64,000 bases of DNA from Arenimonas fontis (GCF_008386465.1 NZ_VUOD01000001.1:1-64000), one strand, 5' to 3'; counted from the stretch's first letter, positions 54,033-64,000 are shown. The notes: generated from the letters alone by a model not told the origin. Numbers and translations: made by a program.

Positions 54033-55324
54033 CCCGGCCTCCTCTCCATCCAGTCTTTCCAGGCATCGCGGCCCTGCAGCCACCAGTAAGCCAACTGCGC
54101 GGCGAGCAGGCCGAACGGCCGGTGCACCGACGACAGGCCGAACCCGGACAGCTCCCGCCAGCGACCATCGCCCTCGGCGATTGCCGCCGCCAGCAGTTCG
54201 CCGGCAAAGGTGGTCGGCGCCACACCATGACCGCCGAAGGCCTGGGCAAGCCACAGTCCGGGCTCGACTTCGCCGATCTGGGGCATCTCGTGCCTGGCAT
54301 AGCTCATCAGGCCCGACCAGGCATGTTCGATGCGCACGCCTTCCAGCTGCGGAAACACCCGCGTCATGTCCTTGCGCAGCAACCGCTCCACCGCTTTCGC
54401 GGACCGGTCCCTTACCGAAATCCGGCCGCCCCAGAGCAGCCGTCCATCCGGCGTCGGCCGGTAGTAATCGAAGGCGAAACGGGTGTCGTACAGCGCCGCC
54501 CGGGTTCGCAGGATCGTGGCCATGCTGGCGCCCAGCGGCTCGGTCACCATCACGTAGGTGGCAATCGGCAGCACGGCTGCGTCCACCTGCCGGTGCAATC
54601 CGGCCAGGTAGCCCCCGCAGGCCAGCACCACCCGGCGGGCGCGGACGATTCCGGAGGGCGTCCGCACGCGCCACCCTGCTCCGTCCTTCTCGAGGCGCAC
54701 CGCCGGCGTGTCTTCGTAGACCTGCACCCCCTGGGCGATCGCCGCGGCGGTCAGGCCCCTGGCATAGGCCAGCGGATTGAAATGCAGGGCCTCGGATTCG
54801 AACAGCGCTTCCGAGTAACGGGGGCTGAGCACCTGTTGGGCGACCTGTTCGCGAGACAGCCACTGCCAGTGCACGCCGAAATGGTCGGCCAGCAGGCGCT
54901 GGCGCCGGCGCAGTACCTCCGGGTCGCGGAACCAGTTCAGCCAGAGCACGCCGGCGTCTACGGCCTGGCAGCGAATCCCGTAACGGTCAATGCGTCTGCG
55001 GATCAGCCGCACGGCCTCCAGCGTACCTAGGTACAGGCGTCTGGCCCGCTCGGGACCCAGATCGGCCAGCAGCGCGCTTTCGCCGCGGGAGAAGCCGCCG
55101 AAGACGAAACCGCCGTTGCGTCCCGAGGCGCCGAAGCCGACCCGGCGGGCCTCCAGCAGCACTACGTCCCGATGGCCCCGTTCCGCCAGGCCGAGGGCGG
55201 TATTCAAGCCTGCGTAGCCGCCGCCGACGACCACGGTATCGGCCTCGACGTCGGCAGCGAGAGCGGGACAGGCGGGCGCCGCTGGCGCGGCGTCCCGGTA
55301 GTAACCGGAACCTGAGTCCACCAT
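54029..55324 (-). CDS. FAD-dependent oxidoreductase (PuuB/DAO family)
   Basis: 431 residues. [20 protein letters not shown] is the FAD motif and [18 protein letters not shown] the conserved second motif of the DAO family. [20 protein letters not shown] near the end is typical of gamma-glutamylputrescine oxidoreductase-like proteins. It oxidises an amine or amino acid; the exact substrate is unknown. It is three bases downstream of the epimerase gene and coupled to csaA. Confidence 0.82.
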   Translation of the reverse strand: MVDSGSGYYRDAAPAAPACPALAADVEADTVVVGGGYAGLNTALGLAERGHRDVVLLEARRVGFGASGRNGGFVFGGFSRGESALLADLGPERARRLYLGTLEAVRLIRRRIDRYGIRCQAVDAGVLWLNWFRDPEVLRRRQRLLADHFGVHWQWLSREQVAQQVLSPRYSEALFESEALHFNPLAYARGLTAAAIAQGVQVYEDTPAVRLEKDGAGWRVRTPSGIVRARRVVLACGGYLAGLHRQVDAAVLPIATYVMVTEPLGASMATILRTRAALYDTRFAFDYYRPTPDGRLLWGGRISVRDRSAKAVERLLRKDMTRVFPQLEGVRIEHAWSGLMSYARHEMPQIGEVEPGLWLAQAFGGHGVAPTTFAGELLAAAIAEGDGRWRELSGFGLSSVHRPFGLLAAQLAYWWLQGRDAWKDWMERRPG

Positions 55325-55327
55325 GGC

Positions 55328-57235
55328 TCAACCGGCTCGCGCGACGCCACCAGGCTCCGGAACACCGGGTCCGTTCCGGCCATCGGCGCGCTGTTCGTCC
55401 TGTTCGCCGCCGGGCACATACTCGGGTACGGCCTCGCAAAGCAATGCGAACAGTTCGTCCTCGCCGGCTGAACCGGCCAGTAGCTGATCCAGCCTGTCCA
55501 GCAAATCACGGATCCGTTCCAGATCGGCTTGTCGCGGCAGCGCGCGCAGGATGCGCGGGTGTCGGGTGCGCTGATAACGTTCAGACGGATCGAAGAGGAT
55601 TTCGTGGAGTTTTTCTCCGGGCCGCAAGCCGGTGTAGGTGACCGCGATGTCTATACCCGGTCGCTTGCCGCTGAGCCGGATCATCTGCTCGGCCAGCTCC
55701 CGGATTGCGACCGGACGGCCCATGTCCAGGGCGTACACCGCGCTGGACAGCTCGTCCAGGCTGACCGAGTGCAGGATCAGCTGACAGGCCTCCGGAATCG
55801 TCATGAAATAGCGGGTCACTTCCGGGTGGGTGACCGTGACCGGCCCTCCGGCGGCTATCTGGCGCCGGAACGCCGGGACCACACTTCCCGCCGAATCGAG
55901 CACATTGCCGAACCTGACCACCGCCAGCTTGACGCCATCGTCTGCGAACACCGCCTGGCTGGCCAATTCAGCGAAACGCTTGCTGGCTCCGAGCACGTTG
56001 ACCGGGCAGATCGCCTTGTCGGTGGAGATGAGCACGAAGCTGCCCACGCCCGTTTCCCGCGCCACCCTGGCGACGGTAGCGGTGGCCACCACGTTGTTGC
56101 GCAGGGCTTCGCGGACCTGGCCCTCCAGCAAGGGCACCTGCTTGCAGGCGGCGGCATGGAAAACGAAGTCCACACCGCCCTGGAAGGCCAGGCGGCAGGC
56201 AGCTGGGTCGCCGCAGTCGGCCAGAAACGGCCGGATTTCCGTCTGCGGATGGTCGCGCCCAAGCTCTTCCGCGATCTCCACGAGAGGCAGTTCGGCACGC
56301 TCGAACAACACCACCGTTGCGGCGCCGGCCGCCACGCATTGCCTGGCAAGCTCCGAACCGATGGAGCCGCCGGCGCCGGTGACCACCACCCGCTTGCCGG
56401 CGATGCAGGTGGACACGGGCTCGAACTCCACCGGTTTGCGTCCCAGCAGGTCCTCGATCCGGACCTCGCTCAGCTCCAGCCGTCGTGCCTTGCCCTCCAG
56501 CATGTCGGCCAATCGAGGCACGGTGCGGAATGGCAGCCCCGTTTCGTCGCAGAGGGCCACCACCCGCTGCATCTCGACAGCGGTGGCCGAAGGCATGGCG
56601 ATGACCAGCAGCTGCGGAGCGGTTTCCTGGGCGATGTACGGCAGGTCGTCGAGCGTACCGAGCACCGGAACGCCCTGCAGCTTCGCGCCCTTCAGGCCGG
56701 CCTGGTCATCGAGCAGGCCGACCGGCTGGTAACGACCGTCGGCGCGCAACTCGCGCAGCAGGTTTTCCGCCGTCCGGCCGGCACCCAGTACCAGCACCCG
56801 GGTACCGCTGCCGTGCTTGGCGTGTTGGTAGTCCTTCCAGAGCCGGTACAGGAAGCGCGGCGCCCCCAGCATCACCACCAGCGCCACCGGGTACGGGAAC
56901 AACACCCGCCGCGGCACCTCGGGCAAGCGTCCGAGCAGAAACAGCACCGCGACGATCAGCACCACGCCGATCAGCGCTCCCCGCACCAGGTTGGCCAGAT
57001 CCGGCAGGCTGGCGAAGCGCCACAGGCCCTGGTACAGGCCGACCATCTGCAGGGTGACACCCTGGACCAGCATGGCGATCAGCAGTTCCAGCAGCAGCGA
57101 CGACGCCGGCGGTGCGCCGGCGACGCTGGCCAGCCAACGCAAACCGGACCAGACGAAGGCGATCATCAGCAAGTCGTGCACGACGATCAGCAACCGCGGC
57201 ACCAGCAGCGCTGCCGAGCCTTGAGCGAACTTCAT
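55328..57235 (-). CDS. Polysaccharide biosynthesis UDP-sugar epimerase/dehydratase (CapD/WbpM/PglF-like)
   Basis: 635 residues. Four N-terminal membrane helices and a CoA-binding-like Rossmann domain (TRVLVLGAGRTAENLLREL) precede the extended SDR domain (VVTGAGGSIGSELARQ, LISTDKAICPVNVLGASKR, VRFGNVLDSAGSVVPAFRRQ). The SDR has a Met-type TDK catalytic core as in UDP-GlcNAc 4,6-dehydratases. It makes modified sugars for O-antigen or other surface glycans. It overlaps the glycosyltransferase gene by four bases. Confidence 0.9.
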   Translation of the reverse strand: MKFAQGSAALLVPRLLIVVHDLLMIAFVWSGLRWLASVAGAPPASSLLLELLIAMLVQGVTLQMVGLYQGLWRFASLPDLANLVRGALIGVVLIVAVLFLLGRLPEVPRRVLFPYPVALVVMLGAPRFLYRLWKDYQHAKHGSGTRVLVLGAGRTAENLLRELRADGRYQPVGLLDDQAGLKGAKLQGVPVLGTLDDLPYIAQETAPQLLVIAMPSATAVEMQRVVALCDETGLPFRTVPRLADMLEGKARRLELSEVRIEDLLGRKPVEFEPVSTCIAGKRVVVTGAGGSIGSELARQCVAAGAATVVLFERAELPLVEIAEELGRDHPQTEIRPFLADCGDPAACRLAFQGGVDFVFHAAACKQVPLLEGQVREALRNNVVATATVARVARETGVGSFVLISTDKAICPVNVLGASKRFAELASQAVFADDGVKLAVVRFGNVLDSAGSVVPAFRRQIAAGGPVTVTHPEVTRYFMTIPEACQLILHSVSLDELSSAVYALDMGRPVAIRELAEQMIRLSGKRPGIDIAVTYTGLRPGEKLHEILFDPSERYQRTRHPRILRALPRQADLERIRDLLDRLDQLLAGSAGEDELFALLCEAVPEYVPGGEQDEQRADGRNGPGVPEPGGVARAG

Positions 57236-58236
57236 TGCTGCAACTCCCGGAGGTGGGGCGACATCGGCCATCGCCGACGCAAGGACAGGTAAAGGACCAG
57301 GACCAGCACGGCGCCGACGACGGCGCCGGCGAGCGAAACCTCCCGCTGCTGGCGCGCCAGCGCCACACCGGCGCCCGCCAGCGCGGCAGTGACGACGGCA
57401 TAAGCCAGGCAAACCGTACCGTGCCCCACCCCGCCGGCGATGGCCCGCTGATAAAGATGTTCCCGATGGGCCAGCCAGACCTTCTCCCCGCGCCGCAGCC
57501 GGCCCGCCAAGGTCAGAGTGGCGTCCGTCACGAAGGCCAGGGCGGGAAGCAGGGCCAGCCAGGGCGGTAATCCGCCACTGCCGGCAATCAATACCCCGGC
57601 TGCGACGGCAAATCCCAGGCTGTGGCTACCCACATCGCCCAGGAACACCTGCGCCCTCGGCAGGTTCGCCGGCAAGAACCCCAGACAGGCCATCGCCAGC
57701 ACCAGACCCAGCCAGGCGGCTGCGCCATCGGTCATGCCAGCCAGGGCCAGCCCGAACAGCGCCGCCTGACTTGCGGCCAAGCCATTGCTGCCATCCATGA
57801 AGTTCCAGATGTTGACCAAGGCCATGACCAGCAGCCAGGCCATCAGGACGCCCACCACGGTGTCCGGCCATGGCGACGCCAGCGGCGCTACCCAGGCCAG
57901 CGGCAGGGCGCCGAGAGCCTGACCCAGTGCCTTGGCCGCCGCCGGCAAAGGCTTCAGGTCGTCGAGCAGGCCGGTGCCGGCGACCAGCGCCAAGCCCAGG
58001 GCGAAGGCCGTCGCTCTCTCACCCAGTGCCGGCGTAGCCGCTGCCAGCAGCGCCACCACGATGCCGATGCCGCCGCCGCGGGCAGTCGCTTCGGCATGCA
58101 GGCGACGGGCATCGGGCCGGTCCACGATGCCGTACCGCAGGGCCCAGCCTCGCCATACCCAGGCCAACAGGGCGGCGGTGGCCATAGCGACGCCAAGCCA
58201 GGCCGGCCACAGCGGCGGGAAGCCGGCGGTACTCAC
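57232..58236 (-). CDS. Undecaprenyl-phosphate glycosyltransferase, MraY/WecA-like
   Basis: 334 residues, about ten membrane helices. VDRPDARRLHAEATARGGGI, LLDDLKPLP, NIWNFMDGSNGLAA and VFLGDVGSHSLGF are the conserved cytosolic loops of the PNPT family. It starts glycan assembly by adding a sugar-1-phosphate to undecaprenyl phosphate. The start is taken as GTG at 58236, which overlaps the lapB stop (GTGA). Confidence 0.88.
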   Translation of the reverse strand: MSTAGFPPLWPAWLGVAMATAALLAWVWRGWALRYGIVDRPDARRLHAEATARGGGIGIVVALLAAATPALGERATAFALGLALVAGTGLLDDLKPLPAAAKALGQALGALPLAWVAPLASPWPDTVVGVLMAWLLVMALVNIWNFMDGSNGLAASQAALFGLALAGMTDGAAAWLGLVLAMACLGFLPANLPRAQVFLGDVGSHSLGFAVAAGVLIAGSGGLPPWLALLPALAFVTDATLTLAGRLRRGEKVWLAHREHLYQRAIAGGVGHGTVCLAYAVVTAALAGAGVALARQQREVSLAGAVVGAVLVLVLYLSLRRRWPMSPHLRELQQ

Positions 58237-59405
58237 TCCGTCACCGCTCCGTGCACTGGCTTCACGCTGCCCCAGGACTTGCAACCGGGACACTGCCAAT
58301 GATGGGCTCGGGTGCCGAAGCCGCAGCGTTGGCAGCGGTAACCCGGTGTGCGCACCAGCAGCTGCTCGGTAATGTGACGCAAGGTGCGCAGGGTGGCCGC
58401 CGGGTCATTGTCCGGGTCCTTGAGACTGAGCTCGATGTAGGCCGCCTCGCCCCGCACCGACGGCCGCTGGCGTAGCTGTCCGGCCAGAAATTCCAGGGCT
58501 GCCCGGGTTCCCTCGTCGCGCTGCAGGATACGCGCCAGCTCCAGCACCGGGGAAATGCCCGGGTACTGCTCGATCATCTCCATCAGGAAGCCGCGGGCAC
58601 GGGCCATCTCGCCGCGACGCTCGTAGCAACCGAGCAGCGGCTCCAGGATCTCCGGCAGGAATTCGATGTCGTGACGGGCGACCCTCTCGTAAGCCCGGAT
58701 CGCCGCGGCGTCATTGCCCAGGGACTGTTCCAGCATGCCCTCGACCAGGCCGGCACGGACACAGTGACTGTCGGCTGCATAGGCTTCGAAGATGTGCTCG
58801 CGGGCCTGTTCCGGCTGGCCGCCCAGACGGGCCTTCTCCGCCAGCTCGCAATGGAACTGGGCCACCAGCCTGCCCATCGGCTCTCCGCTCACCGATTCGT
58901 ACTGACGCGCATGTTCGATGGCCTTGGCCCAGTCCCTTTCGGCCTGGTAGATCGAGATCAGGTGCTTGAGCGCCTGCGGCGCCTGCACGCCCACTCTCAC
59001 CAGGTCGGTGAACAGGGTTTCGGCGCGGTCCAGCAGGCCGGCCCGCATGTAGTCCTCGCCCAGCGCCAGCACTGCCCGGGTCTTCTGCTCGTCGCTCAGG
59101 CCGGGGCGTGCCACCAGGCTCTGGTGCAGGCGGATGGCGCGGTCCACTTCGCCACGGCGGCGGAACAGGTGGCCGAGGGCGAACTGCGTCTCCACCGTAT
59201 CCTTGTCCACCGCAGCGATCTGCAGGAAAACCTCGATGGCCTTGTCCTGTTGCTCGTTGAGCAGGTAGTTCAGGCCACGGAAGTAGGTGTTGGACAGGCG
59301 CGAAACCCGCGCGCCGCCCTTGCGCTCGCCACCACGGCGGCCGGCCAGCCAGCCGCTGGCTGCCGCCACCGGCAGCAACAGCAACAACCAGGCGTATTCA
59401 GTCAT
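58233..59405 (-). CDS. lapB: Lipopolysaccharide assembly protein LapB (YciM)
   Basis: 390 residues. An N-terminal anchor (EYAWLLLLLPVAAASGWLAG), TPR repeats (NYLLNEQQDKAIEVFLQIAA, GHLFRRRGEVDRAIRLHQSL) and a C-terminal rubredoxin-like zinc site (YRCQRCGFGTRAHHWQCPGC). With FtsH it controls LpxC and so LPS amount. It overlaps lapA by eight bases. Confidence 0.94.
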   Translation of the reverse strand: MTEYAWLLLLLPVAAASGWLAGRRGGERKGGARVSRLSNTYFRGLNYLLNEQQDKAIEVFLQIAAVDKDTVETQFALGHLFRRRGEVDRAIRLHQSLVARPGLSDEQKTRAVLALGEDYMRAGLLDRAETLFTDLVRVGVQAPQALKHLISIYQAERDWAKAIEHARQYESVSGEPMGRLVAQFHCELAEKARLGGQPEQAREHIFEAYAADSHCVRAGLVEGMLEQSLGNDAAAIRAYERVARHDIEFLPEILEPLLGCYERRGEMARARGFLMEMIEQYPGISPVLELARILQRDEGTRAALEFLAGQLRQRPSVRGEAAYIELSLKDPDNDPAATLRTLRHITEQLLVRTPGYRCQRCGFGTRAHHWQCPGCKSWGSVKPVHGAVTE

Positions 59406-59661
59406 GGCCTTCCGGGTCGCCGGCCTTGGCCGGAACGGCCGGCTCGCCGGTGCGGCGGCGGCGCGGCCAGACCACTCCGGCCAGCAACACCAAGCCCGCC
59501 AGGACGGCGCCGACGAGCAGGGCGAACAACAGGGCCGCGCCGAGATAGGTGTCCACCGCGGCGAAGCCCAGATCCACCTGCACCGGATCACGGTTGAGGG
59601 CGCTGAACAGCACCCCCAGCAGGACGAACAACAGGGCCAGCAAGGCTTTGATCAGGCGCAT
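59398..59661 (-). CDS. lapA: LapA-domain membrane protein
   Basis: 87 residues with two membrane helices (LIKALLALLFVLLGVLFSAL, ALLFALLVGAVLAGLVLLAG) around VQVDLGFAAVDTYLG, the LapA domain. It works with LapB in LPS assembly. The ATG at 59661 is preferred to one at 59691. Confidence 0.88.
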   Translation of the reverse strand: MRLIKALLALLFVLLGVLFSALNRDPVQVDLGFAAVDTYLGAALLFALLVGAVLAGLVLLAGVVWPRRRRTGEPAVPAKAGDPEGHD

Positions 59662-59716
59662 CCGCTCAGGATCCTGTATCGGGTCCCGCAAAGCTTAGCC
59701 CAGCGGGCGCGGAAGC

Positions 59717-60037
59717 TCAGCCCTCGCCGGGGGCAGCCTCGGCCGGGTCGGCGGCGTTGCCGGCATTGACGCGGTCGCGCAGCTCCTTGCCGGGCTTGAA
59801 GTGGGGAACGTACTTGCCGGGCAAGGCCACGGATTCTCCCGTCTTGGGATTGCGGCCCATGCGCGGCGGACGGAAGTGCAGGGAGAAACTGCCGAAGCCC
59901 CGGATCTCGATGCGCTCTCCATGGGTCAGGGCGCCGCTCATCATCTCGAGCAGGGTCTTGACCGCCAGGTCCACGTCATCGGCCTTGAGGTGGGCCTGGC
60001 GACGCGCCAGCACTTCGATCAGCTCGGACTTGGTCAT
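59717..60037 (-). CDS. ihfB: Integration host factor subunit beta
   Basis: 106 residues. The HU/IHF fold with [20 protein letters not shown] and [20 protein letters not shown]. It bends DNA with the alpha subunit. The last ~10 residues ([11 protein letters not shown]) extend beyond E. coli IHF-beta (94). It lies between rpsA and lapA. Confidence 0.95.
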   Translation of the reverse strand: MTKSELIEVLARRQAHLKADDVDLAVKTLLEMMSGALTHGERIEIRGFGSFSLHFRPPRMGRNPKTGESVALPGKYVPHFKPGKELRDRVNAGNAADPAEAAPGEG

Positions 60038-60068
60038 CTCCGGACTACCCCTCGTATCGCGGGAAAGC

Positions 60069-60094
60069 CGCGGCCCGGGCGAACCCGGGCCGCG
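60069..60094 (-). terminator. GC-rich hairpin between rpsA and ihfB
   Basis: CGCGGCCCGGG and CCCGGGCCGCG form a perfect 11-bp stem around CGAA in the 69-base gap, followed on the minus strand by GCTTTCC. Tentative attenuator or terminator. Confidence 0.5.
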
Positions 60095-60106
60095 TCGCGG
60101 TGGCGG

Positions 60107-61789
60107 TCACTCGCCCTTGTTCAGCTGCTCTCGCAGCAGGGCGCCCAGCTTGGTGGTGCCGGCGGAAGCGTCGTAGGACTTGTTGACCTCGGCCAGGGTC
60201 TCGGCCAGCTCTTCCTCGTCCTTGGCCCGGATCGAGAGCTGCAGCATGCGGCCCTTGCGGTCCATGCCCATGAACTTGGCCTCGACCTTGTCGCCGACCT
60301 TCAGGTGCTGGCTGGCATCCTCGACCCGCTCCTTGGCGATGTCGCTGGCGCGGATATAGCCCTCGACGCCGCCCTCGAGCTCGATGGTGGCGCCGCGGCT
60401 GTCCACGCCCTTGACCACGCCGGTGACGATGCTGCCCTTCTGGGTGCCGGCCATGTACTGGCCGACCGGGTCCTGCTCGAGCTGCTTGATGCCCAGGGAA
60501 ATGCGCTCGCGCTCCGGATCCACCGCCAACACCACCGCCTCGACGGTGTCGCCCTTCTTGAAGTTGCGGACCACGTCCTCGCCGGTGGTGTTCCAGCTGA
60601 TGTCGGACAGGTGCACCAGACCGTCTATACCGCCGTCCAGGCCGATGAAGATGCCGAAGTCGGTGATCGACTTGATCTGGCCGGACACCTTGTCGCCCTT
60701 CTTGTGCAGGGCCGAGAAGGCTTCCCACGGGTTCGGGGTGCACTGCTTGATGCCCAGCGAGATGCGGCGGCGCTCGCCATCCACGTCCAGCACCATCACC
60801 TCGACCTCGTCGCCGACCTGCACGACCTTGGACGGATTGACGTTCTTGTTGGTCCAGTCCATCTCGGACACGTGCACCAGGCCCTCGACGCCCGGCTCGA
60901 TCTCGACGAAGGCGCCGTAGTCGGTGACGTTGGAAACCTTGCCGAACAGACGGGTGCCGGTCGGGTAACGACGGGCGATGTTCTCCCAGGGATCGTCTCC
61001 CAGCTGCTTCAGGCCCAGCGAGACGCGGTTGCGCTCGCGGTCGAACTTCAGCACGCGCACGTCCAGCTCGTCGCCGACGTTGACCACCTCGGACGGATGC
61101 CGCACGCGCTTCCAGGCCATGTCGGTGATGTGCAGCAGGCCGTCGATGCCGCCCAAGTCGACGAAGGCGCCGTAATCGGTGAGGTTCTTGACCACGCCCT
61201 TGACGATCGCGCCTTCCTGCAGGCGCTCGAGCAGCTGCTCGCGCTCGGCACTGTTCTCGCTCTCGACCACGGCGCGGCGGGAGACGACCACGTTGTTGCG
61301 CTTGCGGTCAAGCTTGATGATCTTGAACTCGAGTTCCTTGCCCTCGAGATAACCCGGGTCGCGCACCGGGCGCACGTCCACCAGGGAACCGGGCAGGAAG
61401 GCGCGCACGTCGCGGATGTCCACGGTGAAGCCGCCCTTGACCTTGCCGGAGATGCGGCCGGTCACGATCTCGCCGGCCTCCATCGAGGCCTCCAGCTCGT
61501 CCCAGACCATGGCGCGCTTGGCCTTCTCGCGCGACAGCACGGTCTCGCCGAAGCCGTTCTCCAGGTACTCGAGGGCCACCTTCACGGTGTCGCCGGGGGC
61601 CACTTCGATCTCGCCGGCCTCGTTACGGAACTGTTCGATCGGGATGATGCCCTCGGACTTGAGGCCGGCATTGATGACGACCACGTCCGCGCGCACCTCG
61701 ACCACGGTGCCGGTGACGATGGCGCCCGGCTTGAGCTTGGCGAGCTCGGTCTGGCTCTGCTCGAACAGTTCAGCGAAAGATTCAGTCAT
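60107..61789 (-). CDS. rpsA: 30S ribosomal protein S1
   Basis: 560 residues with six S1 OB-fold repeats ([18 protein letters not shown] near 22, [19 protein letters not shown] near 205, [18 protein letters not shown] near 293, [15 protein letters not shown] near 380, [17 protein letters not shown] near 466). It binds mRNA in translation initiation. The ATG at 61789 begins [12 protein letters not shown]; the extended frame upstream is not conserved. The 156-base leader before it has no gene; no promoter is called there. Confidence 0.97.
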   Translation of the reverse strand: MTESFAELFEQSQTELAKLKPGAIVTGTVVEVRADVVVINAGLKSEGIIPIEQFRNEAGEIEVAPGDTVKVALEYLENGFGETVLSREKAKRAMVWDELEASMEAGEIVTGRISGKVKGGFTVDIRDVRAFLPGSLVDVRPVRDPGYLEGKELEFKIIKLDRKRNNVVVSRRAVVESENSAEREQLLERLQEGAIVKGVVKNLTDYGAFVDLGGIDGLLHITDMAWKRVRHPSEVVNVGDELDVRVLKFDRERNRVSLGLKQLGDDPWENIARRYPTGTRLFGKVSNVTDYGAFVEIEPGVEGLVHVSEMDWTNKNVNPSKVVQVGDEVEVMVLDVDGERRRISLGIKQCTPNPWEAFSALHKKGDKVSGQIKSITDFGIFIGLDGGIDGLVHLSDISWNTTGEDVVRNFKKGDTVEAVVLAVDPERERISLGIKQLEQDPVGQYMAGTQKGSIVTGVVKGVDSRGATIELEGGVEGYIRASDIAKERVEDASQHLKVGDKVEAKFMGMDRKGRMLQLSIRAKDEEELAETLAEVNKSYDASAGTTKLGALLREQLNKGE

Positions 61790-61945
61790 TGTCAGGTTAC
61801 TCGGGTTGGACACACGGGCTGCGGCTCCGCCGCGACCCACCTGTTGGCGCTTGCGCGCATTGGTTGGAAACAACGAGCCCGCGCCGTCCTGGCACGGGGG
61901 CTGGCCTGCCTGGGGAATCGCCGCCGCCGGCGGCATGCTGCGGTT

Positions 61946-62635
61946 CTAGCGGCGAGGCTGCCGGAGCTGTTCCGGAAGCACCGCCAGGACACGCTCGACC
62001 ACCTCGTGGATGGGCGTGCCGGTGGAGTCCACGACGACCGCGTCCTGCGCGGGCTTCAGGGGCGCCACCGAACGGCTCGCATCGCGCTCGTCCCGAGCGG
62101 CGATTTCGTTCAGCAGGCCGGCAAGGGTAACCGAAACCCCTTTTTCCTTCAACTGTTTATGGCGCCTTTTGGCTCTCTCTTCGGCGCTGGCGGTCAGGAA
62201 CACCTTCCAGCGGGCGTCCGGAAATATCACCGTACCCATGTCGCGACCGTCCGCGACCAGGCCGGGCGCGCGCCGGAAACCGTGCTGCAGCGCCACCAGG
62301 GCGGCCCGAACCTGGGGATGGGCGGCGATCGCCGAGGCAGCGGCGCCGGCGGTCTCGGTACGGATCAGGCGGGTGGCGTCCTTGCCGTTGACGATCACCC
62401 GGGGCTCGCCTTCCCCCGCGGTTTCGAAGCGGATGTCGGTGCGGGCGGCGCAGTTCGCCACCGCCTCGGCGTCGCTGAGGTCCAGGCCCTCCCAGGCGGC
62501 GGCCAGGCCGACCGCCCGGTACAGGGCGCCGGAATCCAGGTAGTGCCAGCCCAGGCGATCGGCCACGGCCCGACTGATGGTGCCCTTGCCGGAGCCGGAG
62601 GGACCATCGATGGTCAGCACGGGGATCGTCTGCAT
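61946..62635 (-). CDS. cmk: Cytidylate kinase
   Basis: 229 residues. Phosphorylates CMP and dCMP. The P-loop is in [18 protein letters not shown], with [31 protein letters not shown] and [16 protein letters not shown] start at 62644 (adding MAA) is equally possible. It begins just after the aroA stop. Confidence 0.95.
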   Translation of the reverse strand: MQTIPVLTIDGPSGSGKGTISRAVADRLGWHYLDSGALYRAVGLAAAWEGLDLSDAEAVANCAARTDIRFETAGEGEPRVIVNGKDATRLIRTETAGAAASAIAAHPQVRAALVALQHGFRRAPGLVADGRDMGTVIFPDARWKVFLTASAEERAKRRHKQLKEKGVSVTLAGLLNEIAARDERDASRSVAPLKPAQDAVVVDSTGTPIHEVVERVLAVLPEQLRQPRR

Positions 62636-62645
62636 GGCGGCCATT

Positions 62646-63959
62646 CTAGCCTGCGGGCCGCAGGCCGAAACCGGCGGCGGCGGCGAGCCCGGCGAAATCC
62701 GGGAAGGAGGTGGCGACGTTGGCGCAGTCGCGGATGCGCACCTCGCCGTCCGCCAGCTGGGCGGCCACGGCCAGGCTCATGGCCACGCGGTGGTCGCCCA
62801 GGCTGTCGACGTCACCGCCATGCAGGCGGCCGCCCTCGATGACGGCGCCGTCGGGCCGTTCCTCGACCCGGGCGCCCAGGGCGCGCAGGGCACTGGCCAT
62901 GGCAGCAATGCGGTCGGATTCCTTGACCCGCAGTTCGGCGGCACCGCGCACCACCGTGCGCCCCCGCGCGAGGGCGGCGGCGGCGAACAGGGCCGGGAAC
63001 TCGTCGATCATGTCCGGCACCAGCGCCTCGTCCAGCTCGATGCCGTGCAGCGGTGCGTGGCGCACCCGCAGGTCGGCCACCGGCTCCCCTCCCTGCCGGC
63101 CCTCGGCTTCCACGCGGATGTCGGCACCCATGGCGCGAAGCGCGGCCAGCAGGCCGGTGCGGCGGGGGTTCATGCCGACGCCGCGCAGCAGCAGCTCGCT
63201 GCCCGGCACCAGGCTGGCGGCCACCAGGAAGAAGGCCGCGGAGGAGAAATCGGCCGGCACCCGCACCTCGGTGGCGCGCAGGCGGTGGCCGCCCTCCAGC
63301 GCCGCCTCGCCGGTACGAAAGCGCACCGGCCAACCGAAGGCCGCCAGCATGCGTTCGGTGTAGTCGCGGCTGGGCCGGGGCTCGCGGACCCGGGTTTCGC
63401 CACGGCCGTACAGGCCGGCCAGCAGCACCGCCGACTTCACCTGCGCACTAGCTATTTCATTATTGAAATCAATTGATTGAAGATCATTCTTGCCGCGAAT
63501 TGTAAGTGGCGGAAAACCGCCTTCCCCGGCCTCGATGCGGGCGCCCATGCGTGCCAGCGGCTCGATCACGCGCCGCATCGGCCGGCGCGACAACGACGCG
63601 TCGCCGACCAGGGTACTGTCGAAGGACTGCCCGGCCAGCAACCCCGCCAGCAATCGCATGGCGGTACCGGAGTTGCCGCAGTCCAGGGGTTCCTGCGGGG
63701 CCCGCAGGCCGTGCAGCCCGACCCCGCGCACGATCCGTTCGCCGGGGGACGGCGCCCCGATGTCCACCCCCATGCGCCGGAAGATCGCTACCGTCGCCAG
63801 GGTGTCCTCGCCCTCCAGGAAACCCTCGATGCGGCTGCAACCGTCGGCCAGGGCCGCCAGCATGATCGCCCGATGCGAGACCGACTTGTCGCCGGGCACC
63901 CTGATCTCGCCGCGGAGCGCTCCGCCGGGCCCGGCCAGCCAGTCCTGCCGTCCCGCCAT
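62646..63959 (-). CDS. aroA: 3-phosphoshikimate 1-carboxyvinyltransferase (EPSP synthase)
   Basis: 437 residues. [20 protein letters not shown] is the N-terminal substrate motif, [36 protein letters not shown], and [19 protein letters not shown] follow. The enzyme condenses shikimate-3-phosphate and PEP. A short stretch near 63450-63520 ([19 protein letters not shown]) is coded with AT-rich codons unlike the rest of the gene. Confidence 0.96.
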   Translation of the reverse strand: MAGRQDWLAGPGGALRGEIRVPGDKSVSHRAIMLAALADGCSRIEGFLEGEDTLATVAIFRRMGVDIGAPSPGERIVRGVGLHGLRAPQEPLDCGNSGTAMRLLAGLLAGQSFDSTLVGDASLSRRPMRRVIEPLARMGARIEAGEGGFPPLTIRGKNDLQSIDFNNEIASAQVKSAVLLAGLYGRGETRVREPRPSRDYTERMLAAFGWPVRFRTGEAALEGGHRLRATEVRVPADFSSAAFFLVAASLVPGSELLLRGVGMNPRRTGLLAALRAMGADIRVEAEGRQGGEPVADLRVRHAPLHGIELDEALVPDMIDEFPALFAAAALARGRTVVRGAAELRVKESDRIAAMASALRALGARVEERPDGAVIEGGRLHGGDVDSLGDHRVAMSLAVAAQLADGEVRIRDCANVATSFPDFAGLAAAAGFGLRPAG

Positions 63960-63962
63960 GGT

Positions 63963-64000
63963 TCAGCCGTGCCGTCGGGCGAAGTCGGCCATGAAGTCCG
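63963..64000 (-). CDS. serC: Probable phosphoserine aminotransferase SerC, last residues (partial)
   Basis: The minus-strand frame entering from the window edge reads DFMADFARRHG and ends in TGA at 63963-63965. This fits the C-terminus of SerC, and serC precedes aroA in many gammaproteobacteria. Only 11-12 residues are visible, so identification rests mainly on gene order. Confidence 0.5.
   Translation of the reverse strand, partial: DFMADFARRHG

Noticed and set aside
59801-62842. Open frame of 1013 codons antisense to rpsA, cmk and ihfB
   Set aside because: A long stop-free antisense frame across several confirmed genes, caused by codon bias; no family resemblance.

Overview
The window is high-GC, densely packed gammaproteobacterial DNA. 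Its gene content and local gene order point to the Xanthomonadaceae/Lysobacteraceae: a CopL-type copper leader protein, a xanthomonadin-like aryl polyene cluster with a halogenase-type flavoenzyme, a rhodanese-MoeB fusion, and a FadN-type beta-oxidation pair behind a TetR regulator. Genus cannot be fixed from sequence alone. No CRISPR array, prophage or rRNA operon was seen.

Layout. (1) 1-2342 is a decayed accessory edge. The right end of an ISL3-type insertion sequence has cut off the 3' end of a WYL-domain (CapW/BrxR-like) defence regulator, and an AraC regulator is reduced to a fragment next to its divergent SDR gene. (2) 2391-10318 is mostly core: an OmpA-like protein, tadA, a DUF2721 protein, orn, an MscS channel coupled to ppsA, the divergent PEP-synthase regulator ppsR, and a DUF1249 protein. 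(3) 10315-10584 is a tRNA-Ala(GGC)/tRNA-Glu(TTC) unit with a clear promoter and a terminator-like hairpin. (4) 10671-27977 is a complete aryl polyene (APE) operon of 20 tightly overlapping genes. Its order matches the enterobacterial apeC-apeR order: chain-length factor, acyltransferase, two ACPs, membrane protein, ligase-dehydratase fusion, glycosyltransferase, LpxL-like acyltransferase, thioesterase, LolA-like protein, MMPL exporter, lipoprotein, KS, DH, KR, KS. An aromatic ammonia-lyase-like gene, a flavin halogenase-like gene and a small secreted protein are interleaved, and a phosphopantetheinyl transferase ends the run. (5) 27974-34888 is a copper island on the minus strand: copL, a His-tailed outer-membrane factor, a Tat multicopper oxidase, a DUF411 protein, the copA ATPase with a CueR-type promoter, and cueR.

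(6) 35079-39478 is accessory: a terminator, a chimeric GST-like fragment, a small membrane protein, a YCII (DGPF) protein with an ECF42-type sigma factor, and a MarR-GNAT fusion behind two palindromic operators. (7) 39468-49057 is one long minus-strand core run: ndk, rlmN, pilW, rodZ, a YfgM-like gene, bamB, der, then mobA, moeA and moeB coupled behind der. (8) 49247-53603 is a TetR/PsrA-like regulator with a two-gene fatty-acid beta-oxidation unit and a strong terminator. (9) 53688-64000, minus strand, is the conserved serC-aroA-cmk-rpsA-ihfB-lapA-lapB run, extended by an undecaprenyl-phosphate glycosyltransferase (WecA-like), a CapD-like sugar epimerase, an FAD oxidoreductase and csaA.

The APE operon is the most notable system. 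It builds and reduces a polyene on two ACPs, attaches it to a lipid scaffold through acyl- and glycosyltransferases, and moves it to the outer membrane with LolA- and MMPL-type proteins. The halogenase motifs suggest a halogenated, xanthomonadin-like pigment. Two patches of AT-rich codons, inside the fadN-like gene and inside aroA, stand out from their host genes and are reported separately.
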